In this document: in pieces, positions 1 to 11,240 of the stretch
Layout: every line of letters begins with the position of its first letter
Numbering within the stretch: the first letter of the stretch is position 1
Assembly (NCBI GenBank): GCA_037074705.1
Contig: CM073596.1
Coordinates: forward strand, 12,828,501-12,892,500
DNA from: Zhengitettix transpicula
Taxonomy: Eukaryota > Arthropoda > Insecta > Orthoptera > Tetrigidae
DNA: 64,000 nucleotides
Direction: 5' to 3'
The notes under the pieces: model-generated
What the model was told of the DNA's origin: nothing
What the model saw: only the letters and a program-made list of their open reading frames with translations
Database searches by the model: none
Position numbers and translations under genes: made by a program

Positions 1-86
1 TTGTATCTTTCCTCAGGTGCGAAGAGCCTAGAGCGACACAACTGCACACGTCAGTTGACAAAACTCAAAAGCGACGAAAATGCAGG
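1..86 (+). repeat. LTR fragment preceded by a Penelope-type motif
   Basis: Bases 15-80 match, in the opposite orientation, the LTR piece at about 905-985: both share AGAGCGACACAACT followed by the CACACGTCAGTTGAC run. The first 20 bases are the reverse complement of the GCACCTGAGGAAAG motif seen at 1527 and 40697. This is a truncated copy running off the window edge. Only sequence similarity within the window supports it. Confidence 0.5.
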
Positions 87-481
87 TTTCATGAACCAAT
101 CGGTGATAATGGCAGTATTGTGACGTCAAGGAAATGAAAATAATGGTTAAATTCAAGTTCATGGGTGAATTGTAAAATGGGAATGATAATTATTGAAAGT
201 ATTGACTATAAGATTTATTTGAGAGTAATTAACAACACAAAAAATGTCATCTACATATCTTATGTAGCAAAGAGGTTGGACGGAGAAGTAGAGAAAGGCA
301 AGAATTTTCTAAATCTCTCATGACTAACTCATGAATTATTTGATAGTGAACCTGATTGAACTTTAAATAAGTGGATCTCAGAATTAAATTTATAATGCAT
401 AAAATTTCATGAAAACACCTCAAACAATTTTAATATTCTAAGGATAAAAAATATTCATCATTTACAGCTTCAATAATACTT
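87..481. other. AT-rich stretch, nothing recognised
   Basis: No reading frame, repeat or RNA signal was recognised. It may include decayed upstream Penelope-like sequence, because the element fragment begins directly after it. Confidence 0.4.
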
Positions 482-815
482 TCATACTTGATTAAAATCC
501 ACAAGGCCCCACTTGACACCTACAAGAAACGTTGTGTTGTTTACAAAATCTCTTGCTCTAATTGTAGTTCCTGCTACATAGGGCAACGAAACGTTCCTTT
601 AATACACGTATCACGGAAAATATATCTGATATTAAAGACAATCTGTTGTCTTCAAACATATCATCAATTCGAAACATACATTAGATTGGTAAAACGCTAA
701 GATTTTAGACATTGACACTAGGCACAAATCCAGACTCATTTCAGAGATGATTCACATTAAATCAAACATCTCAGCTATTAATGTAGAAACAGCAGTATTA
801 AAATCAGCAATTGCT
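482..815 (+). pseudogene. Penelope-like element, GIY-YIG endonuclease and C-terminal relic
   Basis: The frame from 488 reads KIHKAPLDTYKK and then VVYKISCSNCSSCYIGQ. This is the start of the Cys-containing GIY-YIG endonuclease domain found at the C-terminus of Penelope-like retroelement proteins (VYKI-C-x2-C-x3-YIGQ). After a frameshift and the stop at 690-692, another frame reads NAKILD from 693 and then LISEMIHIK near 740-765, which matches the usual end of these proteins. The reverse transcriptase core and most of the endonuclease middle are missing, so the copy is dead. The call rests on motif recognition. A free-standing GIY-YIG gene is less likely because of the KILD...SEMIHIK tail. Confidence 0.7.
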
Positions 816-829
816 ATCATCCCTTATTG

Positions 830-1169
830 TTACGCTAAACCTTCTGATTTCTTATTGTCGTTGCTCCCTTATTGTTACGCTGATCCTTCGACTCTCCTAT
901 TCTCGTTGCCTTTTCGTCACTTTTGAGTTTCGTCAACTGACGTGTGAAGTTGTGTCGCTCTACGCTGCTCTTCGCACCTCGTCTCTCTCCCCAAATTTTC
1001 GCCAGACCTCCTCTCTCTCTCATATCTTTCGCCAGACTGCTCCCCGTATGAACACGCGGTTTACAACAAAGATTGGCGACAAAGTTTGCCGTGATTGCTG
1101 CTTTCAATAAATTGTACCGCTAACAATTTATTTATTTTAAAAGAATTAATGACCTCCTTAATTAGTATT

Positions 1170-1172
<3 letters not shown>
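830..1172 (-). repeat. Truncated LTR (same group as 60494-61444)
   Basis: Read on the minus strand, it starts TGTAATACTAATTAAGGAG at 1172, passes an ATTGTTAGCGG block and a CAATCACGGC block, and stops near 830. The minus-strand LTRs at 61444 and the plus-strand LTR at 33160 begin the same way. It abuts an (AT)n tract at 1173, like its relatives. Frames of 90-99 residues across it on both strands are chance frames. Confidence 0.6.

Positions 1173-1248
<76 letters not shown>
1173..1248. repeat. (AT)n microsatellite
   Basis: An uninterrupted AT dinucleotide run adjoins the LTR terminus. LTR elements of this group in the window repeatedly sit in or next to AT runs. Confidence 0.95.
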
Positions 1249-1251
<3 letters not shown>

Positions 1252-1515
1252 CGAAATTAATTTAATCATGTAAATTTGAATATTTCATTTAACTAAATCC
1301 ATTTTTTCTAATTAATATTATAAATTTTGCTTATAGCTGGTAAAATCATGAATAAAATTATTAGGCCTACTACATGATAAAGTTCCATATAATGGACGAA
1401 ATGTAGTAAATTTGTATTTTTTTGTTGTTAGAATAATGCAACCTTTTTTCTGATAATTCGGGCCATTAGTCTCTTTATCAATAACAGTTTAATTTGAACA
1501 TAAATTTCTCTAGTC
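1249..1515. other. AT-rich stretch, nothing recognised
   Basis: No supported feature. Confidence 0.4.
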
Positions 1516-1580
1516 TCTGCTTAGCACCTGAGGAAAGGTACAAGGATTCCAGAAACGTTGTGTGGTATTTATATTATCAC
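1516..1580 (+). other. Hammerhead-like Penelope motif (half)
   Basis: It contains CTGAGGA, a GG...CC mini-stem, then GAAACGTTGTGTGG. The same order occurs at 40697-40737. The upstream partner strand for the outer stem is not seen here, so only half of the structure is present. Known Penelope-like elements carry hammerhead motifs in their terminal repeats. Assigning this copy to them is inference. Confidence 0.45.
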
Positions 1581-2487
1581 GTATTTCGTCTGTATTAGGC
1601 TATCTTTTTATTGTTTTTGTTAAATAATTACTTTGATTAAGCTTTCTTACGACCTTTCGGCGGATCCTGAATTAATTCGTCTTTTATCAGCGATACTATC
1701 TAGAAGTAGTTTAATTGCGAAAATCAAATAAAAATTTCTAGTACCTAATCGAAAGAAATGGGGTAAATATTCTACAGTGTATTATATAAACAATTTTCCT
1801 CGTAAAATTAAGACATATTGGGTTAATGTCAAATATTTAGATGGACATTAAAAAAATCTTTATTTTTTTATACTTACATATTATATATAAAAAATTAATA
1901 AAAAATGCTGCATTAATAATAAATGTCAACAAATAATATATTATAAATTTTTTCTGCATATTTCAGACCTTACGACAACGTGAACTCTGCATACCACATT
2001 ATTTTGAATAAATTTTAATATCAACACACAGCTATTGATCTTTATAACTTTAACATTTAATTTTACATAAATTTTTCTGGTATGAAAACATCATTTATGA
2101 ACATTCAAGTCCCTGAAGATTGGCTCTGTCGGATCTACAGAATATGAATAAATTCTTTCTTGTCTCAAAAATGTCAGAGTAATTCTCTTTCTGAAGGTGT
2201 TTTGAGTATTAAAAATAATTAAATAAAGAGATTAAATAATAATAATACAAAAATCGATAAGCGTTTAAAGCTGTGATGGTCACAAAATTAGGTGGATACA
2301 ACTTCATGACTATGGCAGATTTTTTTTTGCAATGACAGCTGTTGTATGATAAACAGGACGTGTTTTCAGGAATTAAGATTTAAACCGCCATTAAACTACT
2401 GTAAATCAGTATTTTTTTGATAGTTAATAATTCACAGTTCTGTGATATTTTTTGTTTTGTTTTTACAGTGAACTTTATCATGTCTTA
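1581..2487. other. AT-rich stretch, nothing recognised
   Basis: No coding or repeat signal was identified up to the mariner insertion. Confidence 0.4.
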
Positions 2488-3747
2488 CCACTGTGATCAA
2501 AAAGTAAGGTGAAATTGTCATTTAAAACTCTCGAGTATTAGGAAGGCAGGTAAATTTTTTTCTTAGGTTGGTAGGACTGTCTATAATATTTGCAAAGCGT
2601 ATGTTTGTTAAAAGGTTTAATTATCTCCGAATTACACGTGTTTTTGTAAACAACCAAAAGTGAATTTTTCGAATTTTGCAATAGGTGATTTTGCTGAGCA
2701 AAGAACTTGCATCAAATTTTGTTTGCGGAACGAATATTCTTGTGCGGACACGTTTAAAATGTTGCGGAAGGCTTCTGGATGTCAAACTAAGGCACAAAAA
2801 AACGTTTATAAGTGGTGCAACGAGTTCAAAGAGGGCCGAGAACGCGTTGAAGACGAACCGCGATCTGGACGACCATCAACGTCTACCGACGAGGGCCACG
2901 TCCAAAAGATCAAAGATTTGGTGCTTGAAAGTCGTCGATAAACAATTAGAGATCTCGCTGATAGTGTTGGAATAGCATTTGGCTCAGCCAAAACCTTTTT
3001 GAAGAATGTTTTGTGTCACAAACGCGTCAAGTCTCGATTGGAGCCAAAATCGATCAATTTTTGGGAAAAAAGCGTCCCGTTGATGTGTGTGAAACTTTGC
3101 TGTCGGACTATCAGGACCACTTGAAATGCATCATTACTGGATACGAGACTTGTATTTACGCATTCGACTCTGAAACCACCGACCAATCCAGCGAATAACG
3201 TGCAAAAGGTGAAGCAAGACCGATAATCAAGGTGATGTTGACAGTTTTCTTTGATTATCGTGGTGTGGTGCACTATGAATTCCTTCCGCTGGGCCAAACT
3301 GTCAACAAAGAATATTATTTGAGCGTTATGCGTCGTTTGTGTGAAGCTATTCGCCTGAAACTCTTGGTTCCTTCATCACGATAATGCACCATGTCACACT
3401 GCATTGGTTCTTCGCGACGTTTTTGCCAAAAACTGGACTCATATCGTTTCGCAACCACCGTATTCGCCTGATTTGGCTCCGTGCGACTTCTGGCTATTCA
3501 GCAAACTCAAAAGGCAAATGCGGGGACGCCGTTTTGACACGACTCAGGAGATAAAAACCGAATCGAAGGTCTTGAAGGCTATACCGGAAAAAGACTATTC
3601 CGACTGTTTCGAGGACTGGAAAAAGCGTTGGAAAAAGTGCGTTTTATCGGACGGGGATTACTTTGAAGGGGAGGAAATTGATTTGGAAGAATAAATAAAG
3701 AATTTATAATTTATAAATAAATTCACCTTACTTTTTGTTCACAGTGG
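2488..3747 (+). mobile_element. mariner element, copy 1 (1260 bp, dead)
   Basis: The ends are about 28-bp inverted repeats (CCACTGTGATCAAAAAGTAA at the left; the right end reads CCACTGTGAACAAAAAGTAA on the minus strand). They are flanked by TA on both sides (2486-2487 and 3748-3749), the mariner target duplication. The inside is a decayed DD34D transposase gene. It is 54 bp shorter than copy 2 (43018-44331), mainly from deletions of roughly 24 and 23 bp. Confidence 0.96.
2681..3694 (+). pseudogene. mariner transposase pseudogene, copy 1
   Basis: This is a DD34D mariner transposase (cut-and-paste, TA target). The N-terminal helix-turn-helix region is clear (EQRTCIKF, YKWCNEFKEGRERVEDEPRS, GRPSTS). 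The second and third acidic sites are kept as HHDNAPCH and SPDLAPCDFWLF, with 34 residues between the aspartates. Defects compared with copy 2: the start codon is ATA at 2681; CGG has become TAA at 2939-2941; a 1-bp loss near 3060 shifts the frame; the first catalytic Asp codon is TAC at 3142-3144; and two internal deletions lie near 3208 and 3365. The product cannot be active. Confidence 0.95.
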
Positions 3748-3749
3748 TA

Positions 3750-5273
3750 TATCGCACGTTGAAGATCGACTTGCTTTCAACTCTGTATAATAGTTCTAGG
3801 AAATAAAATCTCGTTTCCAGTAAGTTATATCAACTGAATAAACTACCCACGTACCGTAATTAATTTTAATTCTGAGACTTTCAACAAAATGTGAAACCTT
3901 TTGTACGTTTAACGGCCACATTTTACTAACTGAAATGTCATCGGTGTAGAAGGAACCGTAATCGGCTCCCCGAATGGTGTCTACTGAGTCACTGGTCATC
4001 ACTTCGTTTTCAAACCCGAGATTTCCGGCCCCCCCTTCCCTTCCCCTCCAGAACCTCCGCCTCCGACGCCCGCGTCACCGTGAATCGAAGATGACGGAAA
4101 TTCGTAAAAGTGCGATACCGAAGGTACGAGGAAGAATTTCATATTTCTGCCAGGCTTCATCTCCCGCGACGTAAAACGGCTTAAGAAACTTGATTAACAA
4201 AGTTGAGGAGCTGAAGTTCAGCGCAGTCAAAGCCGATTACAGGCAAATGGCTCCGATTTTTTCACCCCAACCCCCCCGCACCCCTTTCGGATGACTTGAA
4301 AGGAACTGACTTGGAAATAGTCTCGACGAAAAGCGTCTTATAACGTGATTTTTGCGATGTACATTAATTCGCACTCGCTCTTAGCCATTACCGGGGGGGC
4401 ACGTTGGCCACTTAGGCGCCCCTTGAATTATAGATGACGCCCCCCTTTAAGACGTAAACAAGGCGACGCCGGGCGTCTTACCGCGCTTCGTTGTCCTCTG
4501 AATACGCTCAAAGGATCGTTAATTACTCCCTAAATAAACTCCCTCCGATCCCCTCGCCACACAAAGACGCGGTTTCATATTCATGTCACACTTCCGAGAA
4601 GAGCGGGGAATGAATATTGATTTTTCATAAATGCAACAAACCTTAATAATATTTGTTATTCTACAGTACAGACGATTATTTGTCAATTTTACTAACAATT
4701 GCTCTATTTTTGTTTCAGGTAACCACAATTTATGACTCATTTCTCTTCAAATTGGATTCATGAATGTTGAACTACTAGATTAAGGTAACTCGTCTCTTAT
4801 TTAAAAATTAATGTATCTGTAAATTTTCGTTTCTGTATAGAAATGAGGACTAATATGCTATGTGGAGTAGATTGCGTTCGTGTCCCCTACAAATTCGATT
4901 TACGTTACTCGTAACTTTTTCTTGATTAATCTCGAAAGTATTTCGAGATCTGCAGCAGCACTCGGTATCGTAAAATCTGTTTATAGAAATGACTGGCTGC
5001 GTTGAAAGTTGGCTCCCTGAGAATTCTTGGCATTCATGTGAACTTATTGAAAGGAGCCGTCCCATAGATTGTACGTCAACTCGGAACGAAATCAAATATT
5101 AAAAGGGGGACGGGGGTTGGGGGGTGGGGACGCAGATGTCACCGATCCAGGCTCTGCTCTAATTTGAATCGAAATACACGCGAGATATAAGCAGGAACTG
5201 TAGTACTCATTTGGGATCGGCGGAGAGGTTTGTAACGTTGTCCTAAATAGAATAAATTTAGATTTATTATTCA
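3750..5273. other. Unclassified; GC-richer patch near 4010-4490
   Basis: No domain was recognised in any frame. The stretch around 4020-4110 and 4380-4490 is richer in C and G, with poly-C tracts, and could be single-copy or regulatory DNA. Short frames of 60-81 residues here have no recognisable motif. Confidence 0.35.
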
Positions 5274-6010
5274 CTATCTGGAAGCCCGGTGTTTTCCGTG
5301 TACTTATTTATATAAACCCGAAAGAGTATTTAATTCTATAATAATCTTTAGTCAAGGAATGATTTAACCTAAATATAACTGTTCCTAGATGCGTACATAA
5401 ATTCGACCGGAAGTACATTGAACATTTATTTACGAATAGAATACTTAAATATACTCCTTGGGTATTGCAGGATATTATTGTCCCTCATACTTCAGACATT
5501 ACGAAAGATTAAATTGATGAAATTGTCAGCTAGATTCAGAATATGACTAAATGGCCGCCATATTGGAGTCACTAATATGGGGCGAAAATTAACTTATATT
5601 TTCCGCAAGGATCGTAAAGAATTTCACATTTTTTAAATTATCATTCGATGGAGTATTCCTGGATAAAATTACACTGTTTATTCAACGAAAATAGTTCTGC
5701 TTTATTTCATTATGGAAAAAGGACCTATTTACTTTTTTGTGCAGTATCGTCGCGTAGTAACGTCTCTCTTGCGTGTGCTGTGACGTCATGTTATCTTGGT
5801 GCACAATAAATTAATACAATTTTTAATTAGATTTATTTCCCTATTTATGCTAGAGTTTCCTCACTCCCCCCCCCCCACTACCGTTTCTCGTGTTTTGAAT
5901 AATATGTGTTCCCATTTTTGTTGAAATCTGTCGACGCGTTTAAATCTGTATAGAAATTAACGTAAATACATACAGACATACAAATATACATCCATTTTTT
6001 ATTATATAGA
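5274..6010 (-). mobile_element. Helitron family A, near-complete
   Basis: On the minus strand the element starts at 6010 with TCTATATAATAAAAAATGG, preceded by A. It ends at 5274 in CACCGGGCTTCCAGATAG, followed by T. Insertion between A and T, a TC start and a GC-rich segment just before a CTAG-like end are Helitron traits. The core matches the copies at 8341, 45270, 57230 and 59993. No coding capacity: non-autonomous. Confidence 0.8.
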
Positions 6011-6127
6011 TTTAAAACAAAAAGTTATTTCAAAACAATGTTTGATCCACATTTGTGGACTTTTTCTACAGTTTTGAACGTATGCAAATACCGCAGTTAC
6101 AACTGTCATATTTATCCTTCTAATTTA

Positions 6128-6128
<1 letters not shown>

Positions 6129-6161
<33 letters not shown>
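6129..6161. repeat. (AT)n microsatellite
   Basis: An uninterrupted AT run. Confidence 0.95.
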
Positions 6162-6163
<2 letters not shown>

Positions 6164-6284
6164 ATCGTCAATGCTGACTGTTGTCTAGAATGCCTGTGCC
6201 ATAATATTAAGCTGACAATATCAATATTCATCTAATTATAAAAAAATCCTTGTATTATACTCATTGGTGGTCATCACAATATAT

Positions 6285-6520
6285 ATATCCTTTGTTCGTC
6301 GTGTAGTAACGTCTCTCTCACGTGACGTCACTGTCTCTCTAATTATACTTATTTCCACCTTTATGCTAGGAAGTTTTCACCCTCACAGTACCGTTTCTCG
6401 TGTTTTGAAAAACATGTATACCAAGTTTCGTTGCACTCTGTCCACGCGTTTAACTCTGTATAAAAAATTAACGTAAATACAGACATACATACAAATATAC
6501 ATGCTTTTTTATTATATAGA
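6285..6520 (-). mobile_element. Helitron family A, 5' part only
   Basis: The 5' terminus at 6520 (minus strand) is intact and preceded by A. Homology to other copies stops at about 6285, within the CTTTGTTCGTCG segment. It is a 3'-truncated copy. It contains a TGACGTCA site at about 6323. Confidence 0.75.
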
Positions 6521-6838
6521 TTCCATTAGTCCTCGGTCGAGGAAATAGGATACGTCATAATATAAGATTATGTGAACATAATAAATTATTACAATTACAA
6601 AGTTTTAAAAAGAAGCATTGTACTTTACAAAAAAAATTATATAATTTAAAACTACGTTAAGGAAACTTATATAACAGTAATTAGTAATTGAATAAATTAT
6701 ACGTATATTAATTAATCTTCAATTCTTCATTCGGCGAAGTTTCCAGCAGAAAATATTACATCGATTCCCGTCGAACATGAAAAGGAAAATAAATGACCTG
6801 GTAAATTCTAGAACAATATAATCGTAAATTAATAGTAT
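6521..6838. other. AT-rich stretch; weak repeat near its start
   Basis: A CCATTAGTC...GAGGAAATAG block near 6524-6550 resembles blocks near 26500 and 37380, suggesting an unnamed dispersed repeat. Nothing else was seen. Confidence 0.3.
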
Positions 6839-7097
6839 GGGCGACCTGCTGTGGTGTAGTGGCCAGCGTCATTGCCTCGCATCATAGAGGTCCCGGGTTC
6901 GTATCCCTGCTTGGGCATGGATGTTTGTGTTCGTCCTGGTCAAGATAACTGGGGTTAAGGCTGTGGGAAAATCGAGACTCTGACCAGGTGTCACTCCTAA
7001 ATCCAGAATGTGTCATGTAAGATGACAGTCTGACAGCCGTCTCGGTAGGCCAAGGCGCTTCATGGGCTGTCGAGCCAAGGAGTTAGAGTTAGTTGAA
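6839..7097 (+). mobile_element. tRNA-derived SINE
   Basis: The head carries a Pol III A-box-like TGGTGTAGTGG and, about 40 bases on, a B-box-like GGGTTCGTATCCC, at tRNA spacing. A tRNA-unrelated body of about 190 bp follows, ending in GTTAGAGTTAGTT. The minus-strand element at 12887-13006 shares the head closely. The parent tRNA is not certain. Confidence 0.72.
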
Positions 7098-8340
7098 ATA
7101 ATAGTATAACTTGATAGGATACCAGCAAACTACTTTAGTAAAGAGGAATCTCTCCTTTTTCAGCTCCATTAATTAACAAAGATTTACAATTCTTTATAAA
7201 TCAATTTTGTATACTCTTAGTTTTTATTCCGTCCAGAAGACAATTTTATAGATTTATCTCGGAATAACGAATGCTTGATTCGAAAAGGCTGACGCTAATA
7301 AGTTTTCCTATTGTTTTAATTTGCCGTTAATTTGATCAATGTAACAAAACCAAAACTAAATTCAAGATACGCTAGTCGCATGGAAATACGTATAATTCTG
7401 TTAAAAGTCTAATTACATAGGCCTATTCGTTTTATGGAAAACAAATTAGAGCGGTGAGTCACTTGACTTTGATATTACATTTCCGTGACGCCGACTATAA
7501 TTACGATTTTCGCTATAAATAATTTCTTATAGTGTTCCTCGGATTTATATCGTTTTGGAAAGTGGCTTCTTCCTTCAACTGTGCGTTCTTTGCTCCAGAC
7601 ACGGAGTAATACGTTTGGTGAGAATGTTTCCTTCCTTTAGATTACTTTTGCTGTGTTTTGTTGAGCTGTAAACACACGTCTGGGACCCAGCAATTCATTG
7701 CGACCGCGATATTCCGTCGACGAGGGGCGGAAGTTTTCTCACCTTGCGTTGATTTCTCCCTCTCGTCCTCCTCATCCCCCACGTGGCTTCCGCTTTCAGG
7801 ACTGCCATTCATATTCATGATAGGCCCGGTATCGCGACAGCAGCCAGCGCCAAGATAAATAGTTGTCAACCCCGCTAAAAGCCTCCTACTCGCCGACATT
7901 TTTACCTCTGTTACGAGGTGTGAGGCGATGTTGTCCTCAACAGTCACTCATATTTCGACTCGTGTCCCGATTTTTTCCTCAGGACTGCACCTAAGACTCC
8001 GTGAAACCACTCTGATATTTTTCCAGTTTATTTTCTACGAACCTACAAACAGGCAGAGCTTTGCATGAACGTATTCTTAATGTATATTATTATAGTTATT
8101 TAACTGATTATGCAATATTTACGATTTATTACTCCTAAAAATATTTACAATTTTAATTTTAGTATAGTATTAAAAGTACATACAAAACATAAGACTGGTG
8201 TATTAACGCAGGATCTATTTTCACCTGTATAGGGAAATATTGATGAATATATATTCATCAATATTCAGTTCGGGTGGCGATTTCTCACTGAGGTTCTACA
8301 ATTTATGACGTCATTACAAATTAGGCAACAAGCTAAACTA
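7098..8340. other. Unclassified; GC-richer patch 7640-7950; palindrome 8237-8264
   Basis: A 101-codon minus-strand frame (7642-7947) and a plus-strand frame overlap a GC-richer patch but show no domain. A perfect 28-bp palindrome sits at 8237-8264. No other feature was recognised. Confidence 0.35.
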
Positions 8341-8811
8341 GCCAAAAAAGTATTTAATTATATATTAATCTTTAGCCAAGAAGTGATTTAACCTAAATAT
8401 AACTGTTCCTAGTTGCGTACATATATTCGACCGGAAGTGCATTAATTGAACAGCTATAAAATACATTGAATTTTATTGCATCAATCACAACAAACATATC
8501 TTTACGAATAGAATACTTAAATATACTTCTTGACTATTGCAGGATATAATTGTCCCTCAGTCTTCAGATATTACGAAAGAAAAAATTGAACAAATTGTTA
8601 GCTAGATTCACATTGTAAACAAACAGTCGCCATATTGGAGTCACTACTAATATGACGCGAAAATTAACTTACATTTTCGCAACGATCGTAAAGTATTTAT
8701 TATTGTTTTTTGTTATTAATCGATAGAGAATTTCTGGATAAAATTATACTTTTTTTTCAATATTTTCATTACAGAAAAAGGATCTATTCCCTTTGTTCGT
8801 CGCGTAGTAAC

Positions 8812-8873
<62 letters not shown>

Positions 8874-9105
8874 TGACGTCAGGGTCTCTTGACGCGTAGT
8901 AAATTAACACAAAAGTATCAAGTTTTCAATTTAAATTGTTTCCACATTTACGCTAGGGGTTTATTACCCCCACAATACCGTTAATCGGTTTTTTTTAGAA
9001 TATATGTACCTTTTTTTTAATCTGTCCCCTCGTTTAAATATGTATATAAATTAACGTAAATACACACATACATACAAATATACATCCTTTTTTTTATTAT
9101 ACAGA
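8341..9105 (-). mobile_element. Helitron family A, 3' tip lost
   Basis: The 5' end is at 9105 on the minus strand (TCTGTATAATAAAAAAAAGG, preceded by A). The core is collinear with 5274-6010, but homology ends near 8341 without the GC-rich 3' end. It carries an expanded (TC)n and CG run at 8812-8873 followed by a TGACGTCA site. Confidence 0.75.
8812..8873. repeat. (TC)n/(CG)n microsatellite inside a Helitron
   Basis: A long TC run passes into CG repeats. Other family A copies have only TCTCTCTC at this place, so it is an expansion of an element-encoded seed. Confidence 0.92.
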
Positions 9106-9523
9106 TGGTATCCTATATTATAACTAAATGGATTTGATTTTGCAACCTTCAAGGCGTTACACATTTATACGATTGATTACTATTATTTTAAGTTCCTCGT
9201 TGCTTTGATATATTGTGAAACTTTGATCCCCGGGAGTTGTTTAAGAGAAGCCCTACGCTACGAGTTTATTAGAATGCCCTCTTTGTTACTATGGTAAACT
9301 TTGGGACAAAGCACCGTTGTTTACTATCTGTGGAGGAAGCGAACCCCGCCATGTTACTTTGTTTCCGCTTTAAAGAGAGAGAGAGAGAGAGAGTACAGAG
9401 TATCCTCAGTAACACTAGAGCAGATTTCTAATTTGTTCCCCGGTTTGTAAATGTATTCGTCAAGTGAAGCGCCATAGTACAGCGGTCAATAAAATACAAC
9501 GAATATTGATATCCCTCGCTTAA
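9106..9523. other. Unclassified, with (GA)n at about 9373-9394
   Basis: A short GA run, otherwise nothing recognised. Confidence 0.4.
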
Positions 9524-10024
9524 TCTATATAATAAAAAAGGATGTATATTTGTATGTATGTATGTATGTATTTACGTTGTTCTTTATACAAATTTTATCG
9601 CGTGGACAGAATGCAACAAAAATTGGTATACGTATTCTGCCAAAATCGAGAACCGGTACTGTGGGGGTGACAAACCCATAGCATAAAGGTGTAAAGAATT
9701 ATAATTGATAAAATTGATAATTTTGTTTTAAATTAATGCGCCTCAAGAGATCATGACGTCACTGGACAAAGAGAGACGTTACTACGCGACGAACAAAGCA
9801 AATAGTTTCTTTTTCCGTAATGCAATAAAGCAGAAATATTTCCATTGGATAAAATTATAATTTTATCCAGTAATTCTCCATGGAATAATAATAATAAAAC
9901 AATACAATTTCCGCATGGATCGTAAAGTATTCGTAAGTTAATATTCGTGCCATATTAAGTGACTCCAATATGGCGACCATTTGTTTACATTGTGAATTTA
10001 TCAAACAGCCGGGCTCCCAGCTAG
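9524..10024 (+). mobile_element. Helitron family A, both ends intact, internally shortened
   Basis: It begins TCTATATAATAAAAAAGGATG at 9524 after an A and ends GCCGGGCTCCCAGCTAG at 10024 before a T, the expected A|TC...CTAG|T junctions. The segment between the TTTACATTGTGAATTTATC block and the GC-rich end, present in other copies, is missing. Clear termini make this the best reference for the family ends. Confidence 0.85.
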
Positions 10025-11240
10025 TCTCTCATAAAACAAACATAAAAAATCTTATTGTGCTTGTTTGATGTGAGTTTGAAATCTTTTATCTCCGTAATTA
10101 ATGCTCTTTCGGTTTGGCCGATGTAACATGTTCAAATGCAATGTAGCCTCGAAACGATCCGGTATTTATTTTTTCAGTGTAATTGGTTGTCAAATTAAAA
10201 GTGTCATTACATAAGTGTCTTTAATTATCTCTGACACGTTGCAGGCAAGCAATATTTTTATGATGTCACCGTTTCAATATTATTCATGTGGTACTAAATG
10301 TATATTGTTCTTCAAAACCACTACTATTAATTTAGAAATACTTGAAATATTAATGGTTTTATGACTTTTGAATTTTTAAATGATAATTTTCGAAAAAACG
10401 ACGTTGTAGGTGGAGTTATACGACCTTAGTTTCCAGGTACATTTTTTTACATAAGACACTGTTACCCGAAAAAAACAACCAAAACAACGCTGGACGTTTC
10501 TACGATATTTTTCGTCTTTCTCTAACATCATTTTAAGCATTGATAAGGAAAGAAAAGCTCTTAAAATAAAATAGCATATAATTTGTTGACCTTTAGGGTC
10601 AAGTTTCGTATCGACAGTGTTTGAATTATTTTTAATGAATAAGATCTCAGAAATAAGCATTTTACTGTAATGAGGGTTGCCTTGTCTACTATTGCCGGAT
10701 TTTCAAACATTAAATTAATAGTGATTAAATTTATAGCAGATTTTTAGTAATCTTGTTGTGTTTGTTGAATGAGAGTTCGAAACTTTTTACCCTCAAAATT
10801 AAATGCCCGTTCGGTTTGGCCGATGTAACATGCAAAGTAGCATCGAAACGTTCAGGTATTTTTTTTCAGTATAATTGGTTGTGATATTAAAATATAATTA
10901 TCATTATTGTGGTCACGTCAACGAGTATCTTTAATGGCGACTTTCAAAAATTTTAAAATTTAGTTACTTAATATTATTAAAATTTCAGTCAAAATATCAA
11001 GATAACTATTCATTATGGATGACATTAAATCGTACAATTTCGGCAACGTAATGAAGTCTATGATTCACTTATTTTTGGATGTGAACTAATATCGTATAAT
11101 TGTTAATTCGCTTACTCAAACCAAATTATTCACTTCCTACGTTCTTTGACTGATTTACTGTCTTCCCCGCTTTAATTATTCATTTTTTATACCCAGCTGC
11201 GTACGGCTTTAATTTGCGGAATATTTGTGATCTACATTTT
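10025..11240. repeat. Two diverged direct repeats about 690 bp apart, in AT-rich DNA
   Basis: About 10055-10195 and 10745-10885 share GGTTTGGCCGATGTAACATG and a TCGAAACG block, with a matching TAATTGGTTGT tail. They look like two copies of a dispersed or tandem element. No coding capacity was recognised, and the rest of the stretch shows nothing. Confidence 0.5.

Noticed and set aside
835..1110. Open frames of 90-99 codons on both strands near 835-1110
   Set aside because: They lie inside an LTR fragment and are open on both strands, with no domain on either.
8710..8910. Frames of 60-64 codons with Leu-Ser or Arg-Glu runs
   Set aside because: These are translations of the (TC)n microsatellite.
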